A DNA stretch of 51,177 nt from Roseovarius sp. MMSF_3281 (GTDB taxonomy: Bacteria > Pseudomonadota > Alphaproteobacteria > Rhodobacterales > Rhodobacteraceae). Every line of letters starts with the position of its first letter. Within the stretch, counting starts at the first letter, position 1. Below, in pieces: positions 15,068 to 23,962 of this stretch. Under the pieces are notes generated by a model. The model worked only from the letters and a program-made list of their open reading frames with translations. It made no database searches and had not been told where the DNA came from. The DNA lies in contig NZ_JASHIM010000025.1 of the NCBI RefSeq assembly GCF_030733685.1, positions 1 through 51,177 on the forward strand. The letters run 5' to 3'. Both the position numbers and the translations under genes were made by a program.

Positions 15068-15535
15068 ATGACAAAACTATCTTACATCAACGGTTTGACC
15101 CTTGTCTTACTGCTCTCGGGCATGTCGACTCCGGCATTTGCCGGTTCGGAGGATGTGGTCGTCGAAAACGCGTGGTCCCGTGCTTCAATCGGGGTCAACC
15201 GCCCTGGTGCCGCCTATATGACTGTGCGCAACACCGGTGAAGACACGGTCACGCTGACCGGGCTTACAACACCACTGGCCGTGATGCCCCAGATCCATGA
15301 GACGAAAACCAACGCCGACGGCGTCAGTTCTATGGCGCCTGCTGACGAAATCACGATTGAACCGGGCCAAAGCGTAGCATTGGAACCGGGCGGACTGCAC
15401 GCCATGCTCATGAAGCTGCAAAACCCGATGATCGAAGGCGAGACCTTCCCACTGACACTGACGTTCTCGGACGGTGGTGAAGTGACTGTTGAGGTCCCAA
15501 TTCTGGGGATCGCCGCGCGCGGGCCGGAGAGCTGA
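15068..15535 (+). CDS. PCuAC-type periplasmic copper chaperone
   Basis: A 155-residue secreted protein of the PCu(A)C family. It has a signal peptide ending near TPAFAG, ENAWSRAS and RPGAAYMTVRNTG, then the copper-binding set: MPQIHETK, a Met in SSMAPADE, and GGLHAMLMKL (the H-x10-M-x21-H-x-M type arrangement). It hands copper to SCO proteins or to CuA directly; sco genes lie on both sides. AGGAG lies 13 bases upstream of the ATG. Paralogue at 41862-42296. Confidence 0.92.
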   Translation: MTKLSYINGLTLVLLLSGMSTPAFAGSEDVVVENAWSRASIGVNRPGAAYMTVRNTGEDTVTLTGLTTPLAVMPQIHETKTNADGVSSMAPADEITIEPGQSVALEPGGLHAMLMKLQNPMIEGETFPLTLTFSDGGEVTVEVPILGIAARGPES

Positions 15536-16161
15536 TGCAGCGTCGGCATGTGGTCCAATACGGTGCAGCCGGTGTAGGCGCTGTCGCTCTGATGCTCGGG
15601 GTCGGCTGGTGGCGGGTAGACGGTCCCGGCGCACCAAAACCGGCCGGCCAAAGGCCTCTCCCCCTGTCGGCGATGGATTTCCGACTGACCGATCACGAAG
15701 GCAATGAAGTGGGCCCAGAAGCCCTGATTGGACGCCCGACCATGGTGTTTTTCGGGTTCACCTACTGCCCGGATGTCTGCCCCACGACGTTATCGGATAT
15801 CTCAGGTTGGCTTGAAGATCTCGGGGACGACGCCGCGCGGATGAACGTGGTCTTCATCACAGTCGATCCAGAGCGGGACACGGCCGAGGCCATGGCCGAA
15901 TATGTCGGCTATTTTCATCCGGCCATTCGCGGCTGGACGGGACCGGAAGACCAGATTTCCCGCGCTGTAGAAGCATTTCGTGCCTCGTATGAGCGCGTTC
16001 CGACCGAAGGCGGCGACTATACAATGAACCATACGGCAAGCGTATTCCTGTTCGATGCCAAGGGTGAACTCGTCACCATGATTGACTATCACGAGCCAAG
16101 AGAATTCGCAGTGCCGAAGATCCGGCGTGCACTGACAGAAGACGTAGAGGGGGCAACATGA
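15535..16161 (+). CDS. SCO1/SenC family protein (second copy)
   Basis: A 208-residue SCO protein with N-terminal anchor (residues 9-26, after RRH), FFGFTYCPDVCPTT (Cys78, Cys82), TVDPERDTA and the His ligand in DYTMNHTASVF. Its start overlaps the PCuAC stop (TGATG). It is clearly different in sequence from the first SCO protein, so it is not a recent duplicate. Two SCO proteins around a PCuAC chaperone suggests one donates copper and the other acts as thiol reductase, which is an inference. Confidence 0.92.
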   Translation: MQRRHVVQYGAAGVGAVALMLGVGWWRVDGPGAPKPAGQRPLPLSAMDFRLTDHEGNEVGPEALIGRPTMVFFGFTYCPDVCPTTLSDISGWLEDLGDDAARMNVVFITVDPERDTAEAMAEYVGYFHPAIRGWTGPEDQISRAVEAFRASYERVPTEGGDYTMNHTASVFLFDAKGELVTMIDYHEPREFAVPKIRRALTEDVEGAT

Positions 16162-17531
16162 ATATTAGAATTGTTTTGGCGAGCGCTGTGGTCGCAGGCG
16201 CTTTTTCGGTGACCGCCATCGCCATATCTGGCGTTCTTTCCAAAGAGCCAGTGCCTCCTGCGATTGCTGAAGCCACCCTCTGGACTCCCGATCCGCTCTC
16301 GATGCCTCAGATCGCCGACTACGATGTGACACCGCCCGCTGCATTTCACGCCGACAATGCTAGCCCAATGCGACCTCTGCCGCTCTTGCAATCCGTCTTC
16401 GCAGAAACCGCCTTGCCCGAGATTGAACCGCCTTTGATAACCTGGTCGCGTGAGATCGCGTCGGGCGAGACGCTGGATGCGGTCCTGGCGAACGCGGGTA
16501 TCGCTGCGCCTGCGCGTGCCGAAATCGCGCTCGCGCTTGGTGCAGAATATGACCTGCGCCGATTGCGCCCGGGCCATGAGATCACTGTGATCTCAAAGGT
16601 GGACGGAAATCCGAGCCGCGTGGAACTGGCAGTTGACGATGGGGTGCGGATCGAAACGGTCTTTGGTCAGGAACTTGTCACACGCGTGTTGGAGCCAGAC
16701 CCTGAAATGGTGACGTTCGCGGGCGAGGCAGTGATCGAAAGCTCTGTCTTCGCGGCATTGGACAAGGCGGGCATCCCTGCTCGCTTTGCGGTCGACATGG
16801 CGCAGATGCTGGGCGGCACAGTGGATTTTCGACGCGAACTTTCCGGTGGCGAGACGATGCGTCTTCTTTGGCGCGAAGCGCGCGACGGAAACGAGAGGAT
16901 CGGTCAGCCCGAACTTGCCTTTGCCGCACTGAATCTTGGTGAAACGGTCTACGAGATCGTCTGGCCGGATGACGGCAGCGGCAAAGCGACGATCTATGTT
17001 GATGGAGAGGTCCTGCGTGTCTTTGCCCAACCGGTGGAAGGAGCGCGGCTGAGTTCCGTCTTTGGCCGTCGCACACACCCAGTCTATGGGAATGTGCGCA
17101 TGCACACCGGCGTCGACTTTGCTGCAGCAAGCGGTACGCCGGTGAAAGCGACGGCGCCCGGACGCGTGAGCTTCATCGGACGTCGCGGTGGATATGGCCG
17201 GGTGGTGGAGATAGCGCATGGATCCGACACCCTGACACGATACGCACATCTCAGCGAGGTGCCGGACACACTCGAACAAGGGCAGCGCGTGATGGCCGGA
17301 GACATGATCGGTCGCGTCGGTGCGACCGGCACCGCGACCGGCCCCAATCTGCATTATGAGGTTCTTGTCGATGGTCGCCCGACGGATCCTCTCTCAGACG
17401 ACCGACTGGCAGAGGCGGCCGAGCGGGATGCGGATGACACGGCTGCACTTGAGCGATTGGCTGAGGCACGCACGCTACTGGCCGAGAGGCTCACCAGCGA
17501 ATTTATGCAAACAACAACCGAAAGGCTTTAA
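16158..17531 (+). CDS. M23 (LytM) family murein peptidase
   Basis: A 457-residue exported protein with an N-terminal membrane/signal segment (5-25), an OapA/LysM-like middle region (SGETLDAVLANAGI, RLRPGHEITVIS) and a C-terminal M23 zinc endopeptidase domain. The zinc ligands are seen in MHTGVDFAA (HxxxD) and LHYEV (HxH), with the glycine-rich GRRGGYGRVVEIAHG. It should cut peptidoglycan crosslinks. It overlaps sco by four bases and shares its operon with lspA and lnt, pointing to envelope remodelling. Confidence 0.9.
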   Translation: MNIRIVLASAVVAGAFSVTAIAISGVLSKEPVPPAIAEATLWTPDPLSMPQIADYDVTPPAAFHADNASPMRPLPLLQSVFAETALPEIEPPLITWSREIASGETLDAVLANAGIAAPARAEIALALGAEYDLRRLRPGHEITVISKVDGNPSRVELAVDDGVRIETVFGQELVTRVLEPDPEMVTFAGEAVIESSVFAALDKAGIPARFAVDMAQMLGGTVDFRRELSGGETMRLLWREARDGNERIGQPELAFAALNLGETVYEIVWPDDGSGKATIYVDGEVLRVFAQPVEGARLSSVFGRRTHPVYGNVRMHTGVDFAAASGTPVKATAPGRVSFIGRRGGYGRVVEIAHGSDTLTRYAHLSEVPDTLEQGQRVMAGDMIGRVGATGTATGPNLHYEVLVDGRPTDPLSDDRLAEAAERDADDTAALERLAEARTLLAERLTSEFMQTTTERL

Positions 17532-17534
17532 TCC

Positions 17535-17993
17535 ATGAAACGACTGGCTCTCGCCCTTGCAGTCACGCTGGCCTTGTTCCCCGCGGCGCAAGCTGTCGCC
17601 GATGCGATCCAGATTGATGTCCGGAAGACAAACGGCTGCGGCTGTTGTCTGTCCTGGATGAAGCACCTCGAGGAAAGCGGATTCGCGCCGACAGGCGAGG
17701 ACATGTTCGGGGGATCTCTTGTGCGCTTCAAACTCGACAATGGCGTGCCTCAGCGCATGGTCTCCTGCCATACGGCTTTGGTCGACGGCTACGTGATCGA
17801 AGGACATGTACCGGCATCAGACATTCAGCGTTTGTTGGATGAGCGTCCAGATGCAGTGGGGTTGGCGGTGCCCGGAATGCCCTATGGATCGCCGGGCATG
17901 GGACCGGAAGACGATCGTGAGGCTTATGAGGTCTTCCTGATCCGCGGCGATGGATCGACCGAGATCTTTAGCAGTTATTCGGCCGCTGACTGA
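17535..17993 (+). CDS. DUF411 family secreted metal-binding protein
   Basis: A 152-residue protein with signal peptide (1-22, VADA) and the DUF411 signature NGCGCCLSW, then MVSCHTALVDGYVIEGHVP and VPGMPYGSPGM. Family members bind copper or silver in the periplasm; the exact role is unsettled. It follows the M23 gene by three bases. A paralogue sits in the copper operon at 46053-46550, so each of the two metal operons has its own copy. Confidence 0.9.
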   Translation: MKRLALALAVTLALFPAAQAVADAIQIDVRKTNGCGCCLSWMKHLEESGFAPTGEDMFGGSLVRFKLDNGVPQRMVSCHTALVDGYVIEGHVPASDIQRLLDERPDAVGLAVPGMPYGSPGMGPEDDREAYEVFLIRGDGSTEIFSSYSAAD

Positions 17994-18801
17994 CGTATCG
18001 GCGAGACCTCAGCGCTTGGAACCCTTCTCCCCAATTACCCTTGGCTTTCTTGGAAGCCTGGCCGCCGGATCGCTGACCGCGGTCGGGGCGATCCCCGTTC
18101 TTTTCGGGCGCATCCCATCCCGGGCTACACGCGATCTGCTACTTGGCTTCGCAGCGGGTGTCATGCTCGCGGCCTCGTTTTTCTCGCTGATCATCCCGGC
18201 TCTCGATGCAGCCGAAGGACAGTTCGACAACGGTGCTCTCCCGGCGGCCATCGTTTGTGTTGCGATCCTGCTTGGCATGGGCGCGGTCGCTCTGATGAAC
18301 GAATGGCTGCCGCATGAGCATTTCAAGACGGGGCGGGAAGGCCCAGACGCTGCTTCGCTGCGCCGCGTCTGGCTCTTCATCATTGCGATCACGATCCACA
18401 ATTTCCCCGAAGGACTCGCCGTTGGTGTCGGGTTTGGGGCTGACGGTCTGTCTGGTGGCTTGCCGCTTGCGATTGGCATCGGGCTGCAAAACGCTCCCGA
18501 GGGTCTCGCCGTAGCGGTCTCATTGCTTGGTGAGGGTTATTCCAGGCGCCGTGCGTGGGGGATTGCCGCCCTGACAGGTCTTGTCGAGCCGGTAGGCGGG
18601 CTTCTTGGGGCTGGGATCATCAGCATCTCGCAGCCGCTGTTGCCATGGGGGCTCGCCTTCGCCGCCGGGGCGATGCTCTACGTCATCAGCCACGAAATCA
18701 TTCCCGAAACCCACCGTTCAGGCCATCAAAACAGGGCGACACTCGGTCTCGCAGCCGGCCTCGTGATCATGTTGTTCCTCGATGTATGGCTGGGAGGATG
18801 A
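17950..18801 (+). CDS. ZIP family metal transporter
   Basis: Up to 283 residues with about eight membrane helices. The ZIP metal site is plain in TM4 (HNFPEGLAVGVGFG) and TM5 (LQNAPEGLAVAVSL), with VEPVGGLLGAG and SHEIIPETH after it, as in GufA/ZupT-type proteins. ZIPs normally carry Zn or other divalent metals into the cytoplasm. Finding an importer in a resistance operon is notable; it may resupply zinc or work in the reverse sense. The start is uncertain: the ATG at 17950 overlaps DUF411 by 44 bases and a TTG near 18016 is an alternative. Confidence 0.88.
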   Translation: MDRPRSLAVIRPLTDVSARPQRLEPFSPITLGFLGSLAAGSLTAVGAIPVLFGRIPSRATRDLLLGFAAGVMLAASFFSLIIPALDAAEGQFDNGALPAAIVCVAILLGMGAVALMNEWLPHEHFKTGREGPDAASLRRVWLFIIAITIHNFPEGLAVGVGFGADGLSGGLPLAIGIGLQNAPEGLAVAVSLLGEGYSRRRAWGIAALTGLVEPVGGLLGAGIISISQPLLPWGLAFAAGAMLYVISHEIIPETHRSGHQNRATLGLAAGLVIMLFLDVWLGG

Positions 18802-18802
18802 G

Positions 18803-19276
18803 ATGAAACTGACCCATTTCCAAGGTTTCATTGCGGCTGGAACTGCTTTTCTTGTCGATCAGGTGACAAAAGCAATTGTCGTCGCCAATGCGGCAGATTT
18901 GAGCGCCGGAATTCCGGTCTTTCCCGGTTTCAATCTCATCTACCTGCGCAACGATGGCGTGACATTCGGATTACTTGGTGGCGCGCCATGGTGGAGCCTT
19001 ACGGCGTTGGCCCTCGCTGTCTGCGGCTGGTTGACCGTCATGTTGGTGCGCACTGCCAACCCGGTTGAGGCTATCGCCTATGGTGCGATTATCGGTGGCG
19101 CGCTCGGCAACGTCCTCGACCGCATCCGGTTTCGGAGTGTGACGGACTTCCTCGATTTCTATGTCGGATCCACGCATTGGCCCGCCTTCAACATGGCGGA
19201 TGTTTTCGTGGTCAGTGGCGTGGGCCTACTGCTCATAGCCCCTTGGTTGAGCGCCAAGTTGAAAACAGGCACATGA
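18803..19276 (+). CDS. lspA: lipoprotein signal peptidase (LspA-like, variant)
   Basis: A 157-residue aspartyl peptidase with four membrane helices that would remove lipoprotein signal peptides after lipidation. The catalytic aspartates are in GGALGNVLDRI and FNMADVFV, and FLVDQVTKA is at the N terminus. Instead of the usual NxGAAFG it has NDGVTFG, shared with the second copy at 34871. LspA homologues (PbrC) occur in lead-resistance operons of Cupriavidus, in line with the pbr-like promoter here. ATG two bases after the ZIP stop; overlaps lnt by four. Confidence 0.92.
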   Translation: MKLTHFQGFIAAGTAFLVDQVTKAIVVANAADLSAGIPVFPGFNLIYLRNDGVTFGLLGGAPWWSLTALALAVCGWLTVMLVRTANPVEAIAYGAIIGGALGNVLDRIRFRSVTDFLDFYVGSTHWPAFNMADVFVVSGVGLLLIAPWLSAKLKTGT

Positions 19277-20844
19277 TGGCGGGCTTGCGACCACTGACGG
19301 GTCGTGGCCGTTACATTCCCCTGCGATCAGGGATTAGCTTTGCAGCGGGCGGTTTAACGGTTTTAACCCTTCCACCATTCTCATGGCTCATCGTTGTTCC
19401 AGTCGCCTTCTCAGCACTCTTTCTCGTCCTCCGGCAGGTTTCGACAGCGCCTGCCTTCTTCATCGGCTGGGTCTTCGGAATGGGCCAGTTCGGGTTTGGA
19501 GTTTCCTGGATCGCCGAGAGCTTTTACGTCGATTCCGAACGTTTCGGTGCCCTTGCGATCCCGGCAGTCGCGGGACTGTCCGCCGGACTGGCCATTTTCC
19601 CGGCGATTGCGGCGATGTTATTTGCCACCATCATGCAGCGCCGTGCTGTCGGCGACACTACGGCAGGTCTTCTGCTTGCAACCTGCTGGGTTGCCGCAGA
19701 ATGGCTGCGTGGTCATGTCCTGACAGGGTTTCCCTGGAACCTTGCCGCTTATGCCCTTGTCGAACACGCCGCTCTGCGCCAACCCGCCGCCTGGGTAGGA
19801 AGCTATGGGCTGAGCTTTCTCACGGTCTTTATAGGGCTGTTGCCCGGTGTGTTGATTGTGGCGGCACCAAACAGACGCGTGCCTGTTCTCGTGCTCTTCG
19901 CCGTTGTGGTGATGGGCCTCTGGGGTGGCGGCGCGCTGCGTTTAGGGACGAATGTGCCTCCGACGGACAGCGCTTTGCGCATCGTCCAAGGCAATGTGCC
20001 GCAAGTCGAGAAGTGGGCACCGGGCAGCCGCGAGCGAACGCTGGAGAAATATTTGGGCTTGTCGGCGCAACCTGGACGCTTCGACCTGTTGCTGTGGCCG
20101 GAAACGGCCTTTCCCGGTTTTCTGGACGAGGACGCCTTGGCGCGTAGGCGGCTATCCACGGTTCTGCCAGACGGCAGGATCCTTTTGACAGGCGTGCCTG
20201 ACCGCGTAGAGGGCGATGGGGGAACCCGATATTTCAACACGGTTCAAGCCTATGACGGCAGCGGCGAAATTCTGACGGGATATGCAAAACATCATCTTGT
20301 TCCGTTCGGGGAATATGTGCCCCTGAGAGGCTGGCTGCCGATCGAGCGGCTGACCGAAGGTTTGGGTGATTTCACGCCAGGACCAGGGCCACGCACGCTG
20401 GCGATCCCGGGTGCGCCTCTGGTCGCGGTGGCGATCTGTTACGAAATCATTTTTCCGGGCCAGGTAGTCGATGACCTTTTTCGCCCCGACTGGATTTTCA
20501 ACGCCACAAATGATGCCTGGTTCGGGACCAGCATCGGACCCGAGCAGCACCTCGCCTCCGCGCGCATGCGCGCGGTCGAAGAAGGGCTTCCTGTAGTCCG
20601 GGCGGCCAACACCGGGATTTCCGCGATCATCGACGCCAAGGGAGAGATCATCGCGCGCCTCGAGACCGGACAAACTGGAGTCATAGATGCCAGCCTGCCG
20701 ACAGCGCTTGCGCCCACACCTTACGCACGTTTCGGTGATTGGACATCGCTGGCGCTCATCTGTGCGGTCTGGGCTCTAGCCTTTACCGTCGGATTGGTCA
20801 GACGACGTTTCAATTCAGAAAAATCAAAATCGGAGGAATCGTGA
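19273..20844 (+). CDS. lnt: apolipoprotein N-acyltransferase
   Basis: A 523-residue inner-membrane enzyme that N-acylates lipoproteins after LspA cleavage. N-terminal membrane helices are followed by a nitrilase-like domain with the triad Glu in LLLWPETAFPG, Lys in YAKHHLVPFGEY and Cys in VAICYEIIFPG; NATNDAWFGTS is also typical. It overlaps lspA by four bases (ATGA). Together they form a lipoprotein-maturation pair inside a metal-induced operon. No lgt is present, so lipidation would depend on the chromosomal enzyme. Confidence 0.95.
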   Translation: MMAGLRPLTGRGRYIPLRSGISFAAGGLTVLTLPPFSWLIVVPVAFSALFLVLRQVSTAPAFFIGWVFGMGQFGFGVSWIAESFYVDSERFGALAIPAVAGLSAGLAIFPAIAAMLFATIMQRRAVGDTTAGLLLATCWVAAEWLRGHVLTGFPWNLAAYALVEHAALRQPAAWVGSYGLSFLTVFIGLLPGVLIVAAPNRRVPVLVLFAVVVMGLWGGGALRLGTNVPPTDSALRIVQGNVPQVEKWAPGSRERTLEKYLGLSAQPGRFDLLLWPETAFPGFLDEDALARRRLSTVLPDGRILLTGVPDRVEGDGGTRYFNTVQAYDGSGEILTGYAKHHLVPFGEYVPLRGWLPIERLTEGLGDFTPGPGPRTLAIPGAPLVAVAICYEIIFPGQVVDDLFRPDWIFNATNDAWFGTSIGPEQHLASARMRAVEEGLPVVRAANTGISAIIDAKGEIIARLETGQTGVIDASLPTALAPTPYARFGDWTSLALICAVWALAFTVGLVRRRFNSEKSKSEES

Positions 20845-21011
20845 TGCTGGTGCTCGCAGGCTTTGTCGGAGGGGCGCTCTGGGGTGGCTATCTGGCGCAA
20901 CGGCGGAAAGGGAACCGCCTGGATATACTTCAATACGCGACAAGCTTCGGTATTGCTTTCGGCCTGCTCGCTTTTTTCGCCTCGGTGATCCTCTTGCGCA
21001 TCACGTCTTGA
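20844..21011 (+). CDS. 55-residue two-helix membrane protein
   Basis: The ATG at 20844 overlaps the last base of the lnt stop codon; a GTG directly before it is an alternative start. The product has two hydrophobic segments (MLVLAGFVGGALWGGYLAQ and FGIAFGLLAFFASVILL) joined by a basic loop QRRKGNRLD. GGAGGAATC lies ahead as ribosome site. I know no family for it. Its tight coupling to lnt suggests a small partner of a membrane enzyme. Confidence 0.6.
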   Translation: MLVLAGFVGGALWGGYLAQRRKGNRLDILQYATSFGIAFGLLAFFASVILLRITS

Positions 21012-21035
21012 GATTACTTTGGCACCGGCAACGAA

Positions 21036-22973
21036 TTGAAACGACTATTCAACATATTACTGTACTTGCTCCTGGCGGTTTTTGCATTAGGACTGACCGT
21101 ATCCGGTGTCGTCTACTTTCTTTTGCGCGCCTCCGTCCCCGACTATGACGAGGATTTCAGTGTTGCGGGTATCGAAGGTCCAGTCGATATTCTGCGAGAT
21201 GCTGCGGCCATACCGCACATTTCTGCAGACTCCGCTCCGGACGCCTATTTCGCGCTTGGTTTCGTTCACGCTCAGGACAGGCTTGGCCAGTTATTGAGGG
21301 CAAGGCGGGCAGCGCAAGCCTTGATGCCACTTGACCGGACGATCGAAGTTGAGCCTTCGACAGCCCAAGCGCTCGACGCATATGCCGCAGGTGTCAACGC
21401 GTGGCTTGGCCTGGTGTCCGAAGGCGGGCGCGGCAGAGGCTCACCCGATCTGTTGATCGCGGATGAGAGAATGATCGCAGCCTGGAGACCCGTCGATAGT
21501 CTCAGACTTGCCCAAGCGTTTCTGAACGATCTTCAACCCGAGAGACGGCAGAATGACCTGTCCGGCTTGTCAGATCTACCGATCCCGTCGGATCGACCTC
21601 TTTTGCCCGAGCTGTTTGTGACCTCGCCCAAGGTCAGCCTCGATGCTTGGGCGTTGCCTGGAGACAGAACAGCTACCGGAGCACCAATTCTCGCCGCCGA
21701 TATACGTGGCCCCTTATCGCTGCCTTCTGAATGGTACCTGGCGGATATTCAACTCCCGACCGGAGCCGCGATTGGGGCTACATTGCCGGGTGTGCCCTTC
21801 ATTGTCGTCGGTCGCAGCGAACGCGTCGCTTGGGCGTTCCGATCTGTGTCCCAGAAAGCCGTTAAAGAGCCAGAGAATCCCACGGCCGCGCAGGCCAGCA
21901 ATTTTCTGATGATGCTTGACCGTCTGGCGCGGTCCGCCGATGTGAACGATGCTATGGACGCATGCATGAACCTGTCACCAGCCGGATTGGAGATTCTTGC
22001 GATCGACCGAGAAACCCTTGCTCGCTGGCCTGACAGGGAGGTCGAAACTCCTTTATCGTTTCGAGACGCCCGTCTGGCTGCTCTTGATGAGCGGCAGCCG
22101 ATATTCTCGGTCGAGGGCGCGATTACGGTGCAGCGCGACACGGTCAGCGCTGCCGCGCGGGCGCTTCTTCCTATAATGGCAAAAGAGCTTTGGTTCGTGG
22201 GTTCCACAGGTGCTCTCGAAGAGAACCGCGCAAATGAGCTTCGCGGCGATATTCTGGATCAACTTGCCCAATGGAATGGCGACATGGATCGCTTTTCACC
22301 GGAGCCGCTCGTGTTCTGGGCCTGGGCGCGCGCGTTGCAAAAGCGAATACTTCAGGATGAATTTCCATCCGCGACGAAGGTCTGGGCCAGGCCAAATCCC
22401 GATGTCCTATTTGCGGTGCTTTCAGATCGCGGAGGGAGCGCAATCTGGTGCGACATCCGCCCGTCTACCCGCATCGAGACCTGCCAGGATCAGGTTCGTG
22501 CGGCCCTGGATGATGCCATCGGCTGGCTTGTCGACCGCTACGGACCCGATCCGTCCGCCTGGGCCTGGGGCGAAGCACACGCTTTGAATATGGGGTGGGC
22601 ACCAATCCGATCGAGCGGGATCATCAGCGATCTGCTGTCTCTCGAAGCCCCATCTTCCGGCGATCCCGACACACTGATTGCAACACTGTTCACTTCTGAC
22701 AATGACCGCCCGTTCGCGACCAGCGCGGGCACCAATTTTCAGGCGGTCATGTCGTTTTCGGAAGAAGCCGGATCCTATTTCATCGCGCCCGCCGGTCAGT
22801 CCGGCCACCCGCTCTCACGTTTCTATGAAAACCTTTTCCCCATGTGGATGCAGGGCAAATACCTTCCGATGTCCACTGATCTGTCCTTGGCCCAAGGTGG
22901 CGCAGTGGGAACATCTCGACTTTCACCAGTGTCCGTCGATGGGCCAGCAATACAACATGACAGGAGCCAATGA
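21036..22973 (+). CDS. penicillin-acylase-family protein, active site altered
   Basis: A 645-residue protein of the Ntn-hydrolase penicillin/cephalosporin acylase family, with an N-terminal TM anchor (8-29), RDAAAIPHISADSAPDAYFALGFVHAQDR, WNGDMD and a typical C-terminal GQSGHPLSRFYENLFPMWMQGKY pattern (read in parts). It is shorter than usual members (about 750-850). The self-cleavage serine normally lies three residues before a Trp (SNxW); here that position is Leu202 (S-L-D-A-W, Ser201 one residue out of register). The later N-D-P-H motif is replaced by A-D-I-R at 221-224. It may be inactive or use a shifted serine. TTG start; overlaps ctaG by four bases. Confidence 0.8.
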   Translation: MKRLFNILLYLLLAVFALGLTVSGVVYFLLRASVPDYDEDFSVAGIEGPVDILRDAAAIPHISADSAPDAYFALGFVHAQDRLGQLLRARRAAQALMPLDRTIEVEPSTAQALDAYAAGVNAWLGLVSEGGRGRGSPDLLIADERMIAAWRPVDSLRLAQAFLNDLQPERRQNDLSGLSDLPIPSDRPLLPELFVTSPKVSLDAWALPGDRTATGAPILAADIRGPLSLPSEWYLADIQLPTGAAIGATLPGVPFIVVGRSERVAWAFRSVSQKAVKEPENPTAAQASNFLMMLDRLARSADVNDAMDACMNLSPAGLEILAIDRETLARWPDREVETPLSFRDARLAALDERQPIFSVEGAITVQRDTVSAAARALLPIMAKELWFVGSTGALEENRANELRGDILDQLAQWNGDMDRFSPEPLVFWAWARALQKRILQDEFPSATKVWARPNPDVLFAVLSDRGGSAIWCDIRPSTRIETCQDQVRAALDDAIGWLVDRYGPDPSAWAWGEAHALNMGWAPIRSSGIISDLLSLEAPSSGDPDTLIATLFTSDNDRPFATSAGTNFQAVMSFSEEAGSYFIAPAGQSGHPLSRFYENLFPMWMQGKYLPMSTDLSLAQGGAVGTSRLSPVSVDGPAIQHDRSQ

Positions 22974-23962
22974 TCACCTACTTCCTTAATTTCGACCCGT
23001 TTGGATATGCGATTTCGCCAGTGTCCCTTGTTTCCGTCAGTTTGGCCGCATGGTTCTACGTGCGCGGCCTCGCGCGATCCGCTCGCATTCGCGGGACGGT
23101 TTCTGTTTGGCGGCAAGCTCTGTTCTTCGCTGGCTTGACCTGTATTCTCGCGGCCACGAATGCGCCTCTGGCTTCGTTGGGGCACAGCCTCTTTTCGGTG
23201 CACCAAGTGGAGCATCTTCTCCTTCGCCTTGCAGGACCACTACTCATCGCGGTCTCTCAGCCGTGGCGATTATTGCAAGCCGGTTTGAACAGACGGTGGC
23301 GTCGATACCTCGGCGCTCTTGGAAAATCTATTACTTTGGGGCTCTTGGCACATCCGGTAACCGCCACTGCCGCGCTCATCACGTCGCTCTTTATCTGGCA
23401 GATTCCAGTGCTTTACGGACTTGCGCAGCGCATCGCGGCGATCGAGGTGTTCGCCCATTTTGCGATGGTGCTGGCAGGGATCTGGTATTTCGGCATGCTC
23501 TTCGACCCGAGAGATCCCCCTGAGGGCGCGAGGCGCGGCGCAAGGCTGATCTCCGGTTTTGCGGTGATCGTTTCAAACATTTTTCTGGGTTCCTTGACGA
23601 CACTCAAAGAGGTGAGCCTCTATGCCTCCTACCAAACGGCGGGAACCGGGTTGCTCGATCCCCTGTCCGACGAAACCATGGGTGGCTACACGATCTGGGT
23701 CCCGTCCTCGATGCTGATGATCGCCGCGATCATTCTGGTCATGAACGGGTGGAACGCGGCCGAGGTGCGTCGCTGGAATTCACGATACGAGTTGGTGCGA
23801 GGCTCGAACTCCGCGGCGCTCGAGTTTCCGGAAACGGCCGAAGAATTGCGTCTGAAAGTGGCAAAGCCAAACCGCGACATGGGCCGGACGCTCGCCATAG
23901 GCGCCTTGGTCATGTTCTTCATCGTCATGACGACGGTGGTGACTATTGTCTATGCGCTTTGA
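22970..23962 (+). CDS. ctaG: CtaG (caa3-type) cytochrome oxidase assembly factor
   Basis: A 330-residue polytopic membrane protein of the caa3_CtaG family. It has about seven helices, with the family motifs HSLFSVHQVEHLLL and EVFAHFAMVLAGIWYFGMLFDP. The family supports copper insertion into cytochrome c oxidase and has members linked to copper sensitivity. It closes the 13-gene operon and shares oxidase assembly with the SCO and PCuAC proteins at the operon's start. The 237 bases to mntR hold no gene or clear terminator that I can see. Confidence 0.88.
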   Translation: MITYFLNFDPFGYAISPVSLVSVSLAAWFYVRGLARSARIRGTVSVWRQALFFAGLTCILAATNAPLASLGHSLFSVHQVEHLLLRLAGPLLIAVSQPWRLLQAGLNRRWRRYLGALGKSITLGLLAHPVTATAALITSLFIWQIPVLYGLAQRIAAIEVFAHFAMVLAGIWYFGMLFDPRDPPEGARRGARLISGFAVIVSNIFLGSLTTLKEVSLYASYQTAGTGLLDPLSDETMGGYTIWVPSSMLMIAAIILVMNGWNAAEVRRWNSRYELVRGSNSAALEFPETAEELRLKVAKPNRDMGRTLAIGALVMFFIVMTTVVTIVYAL

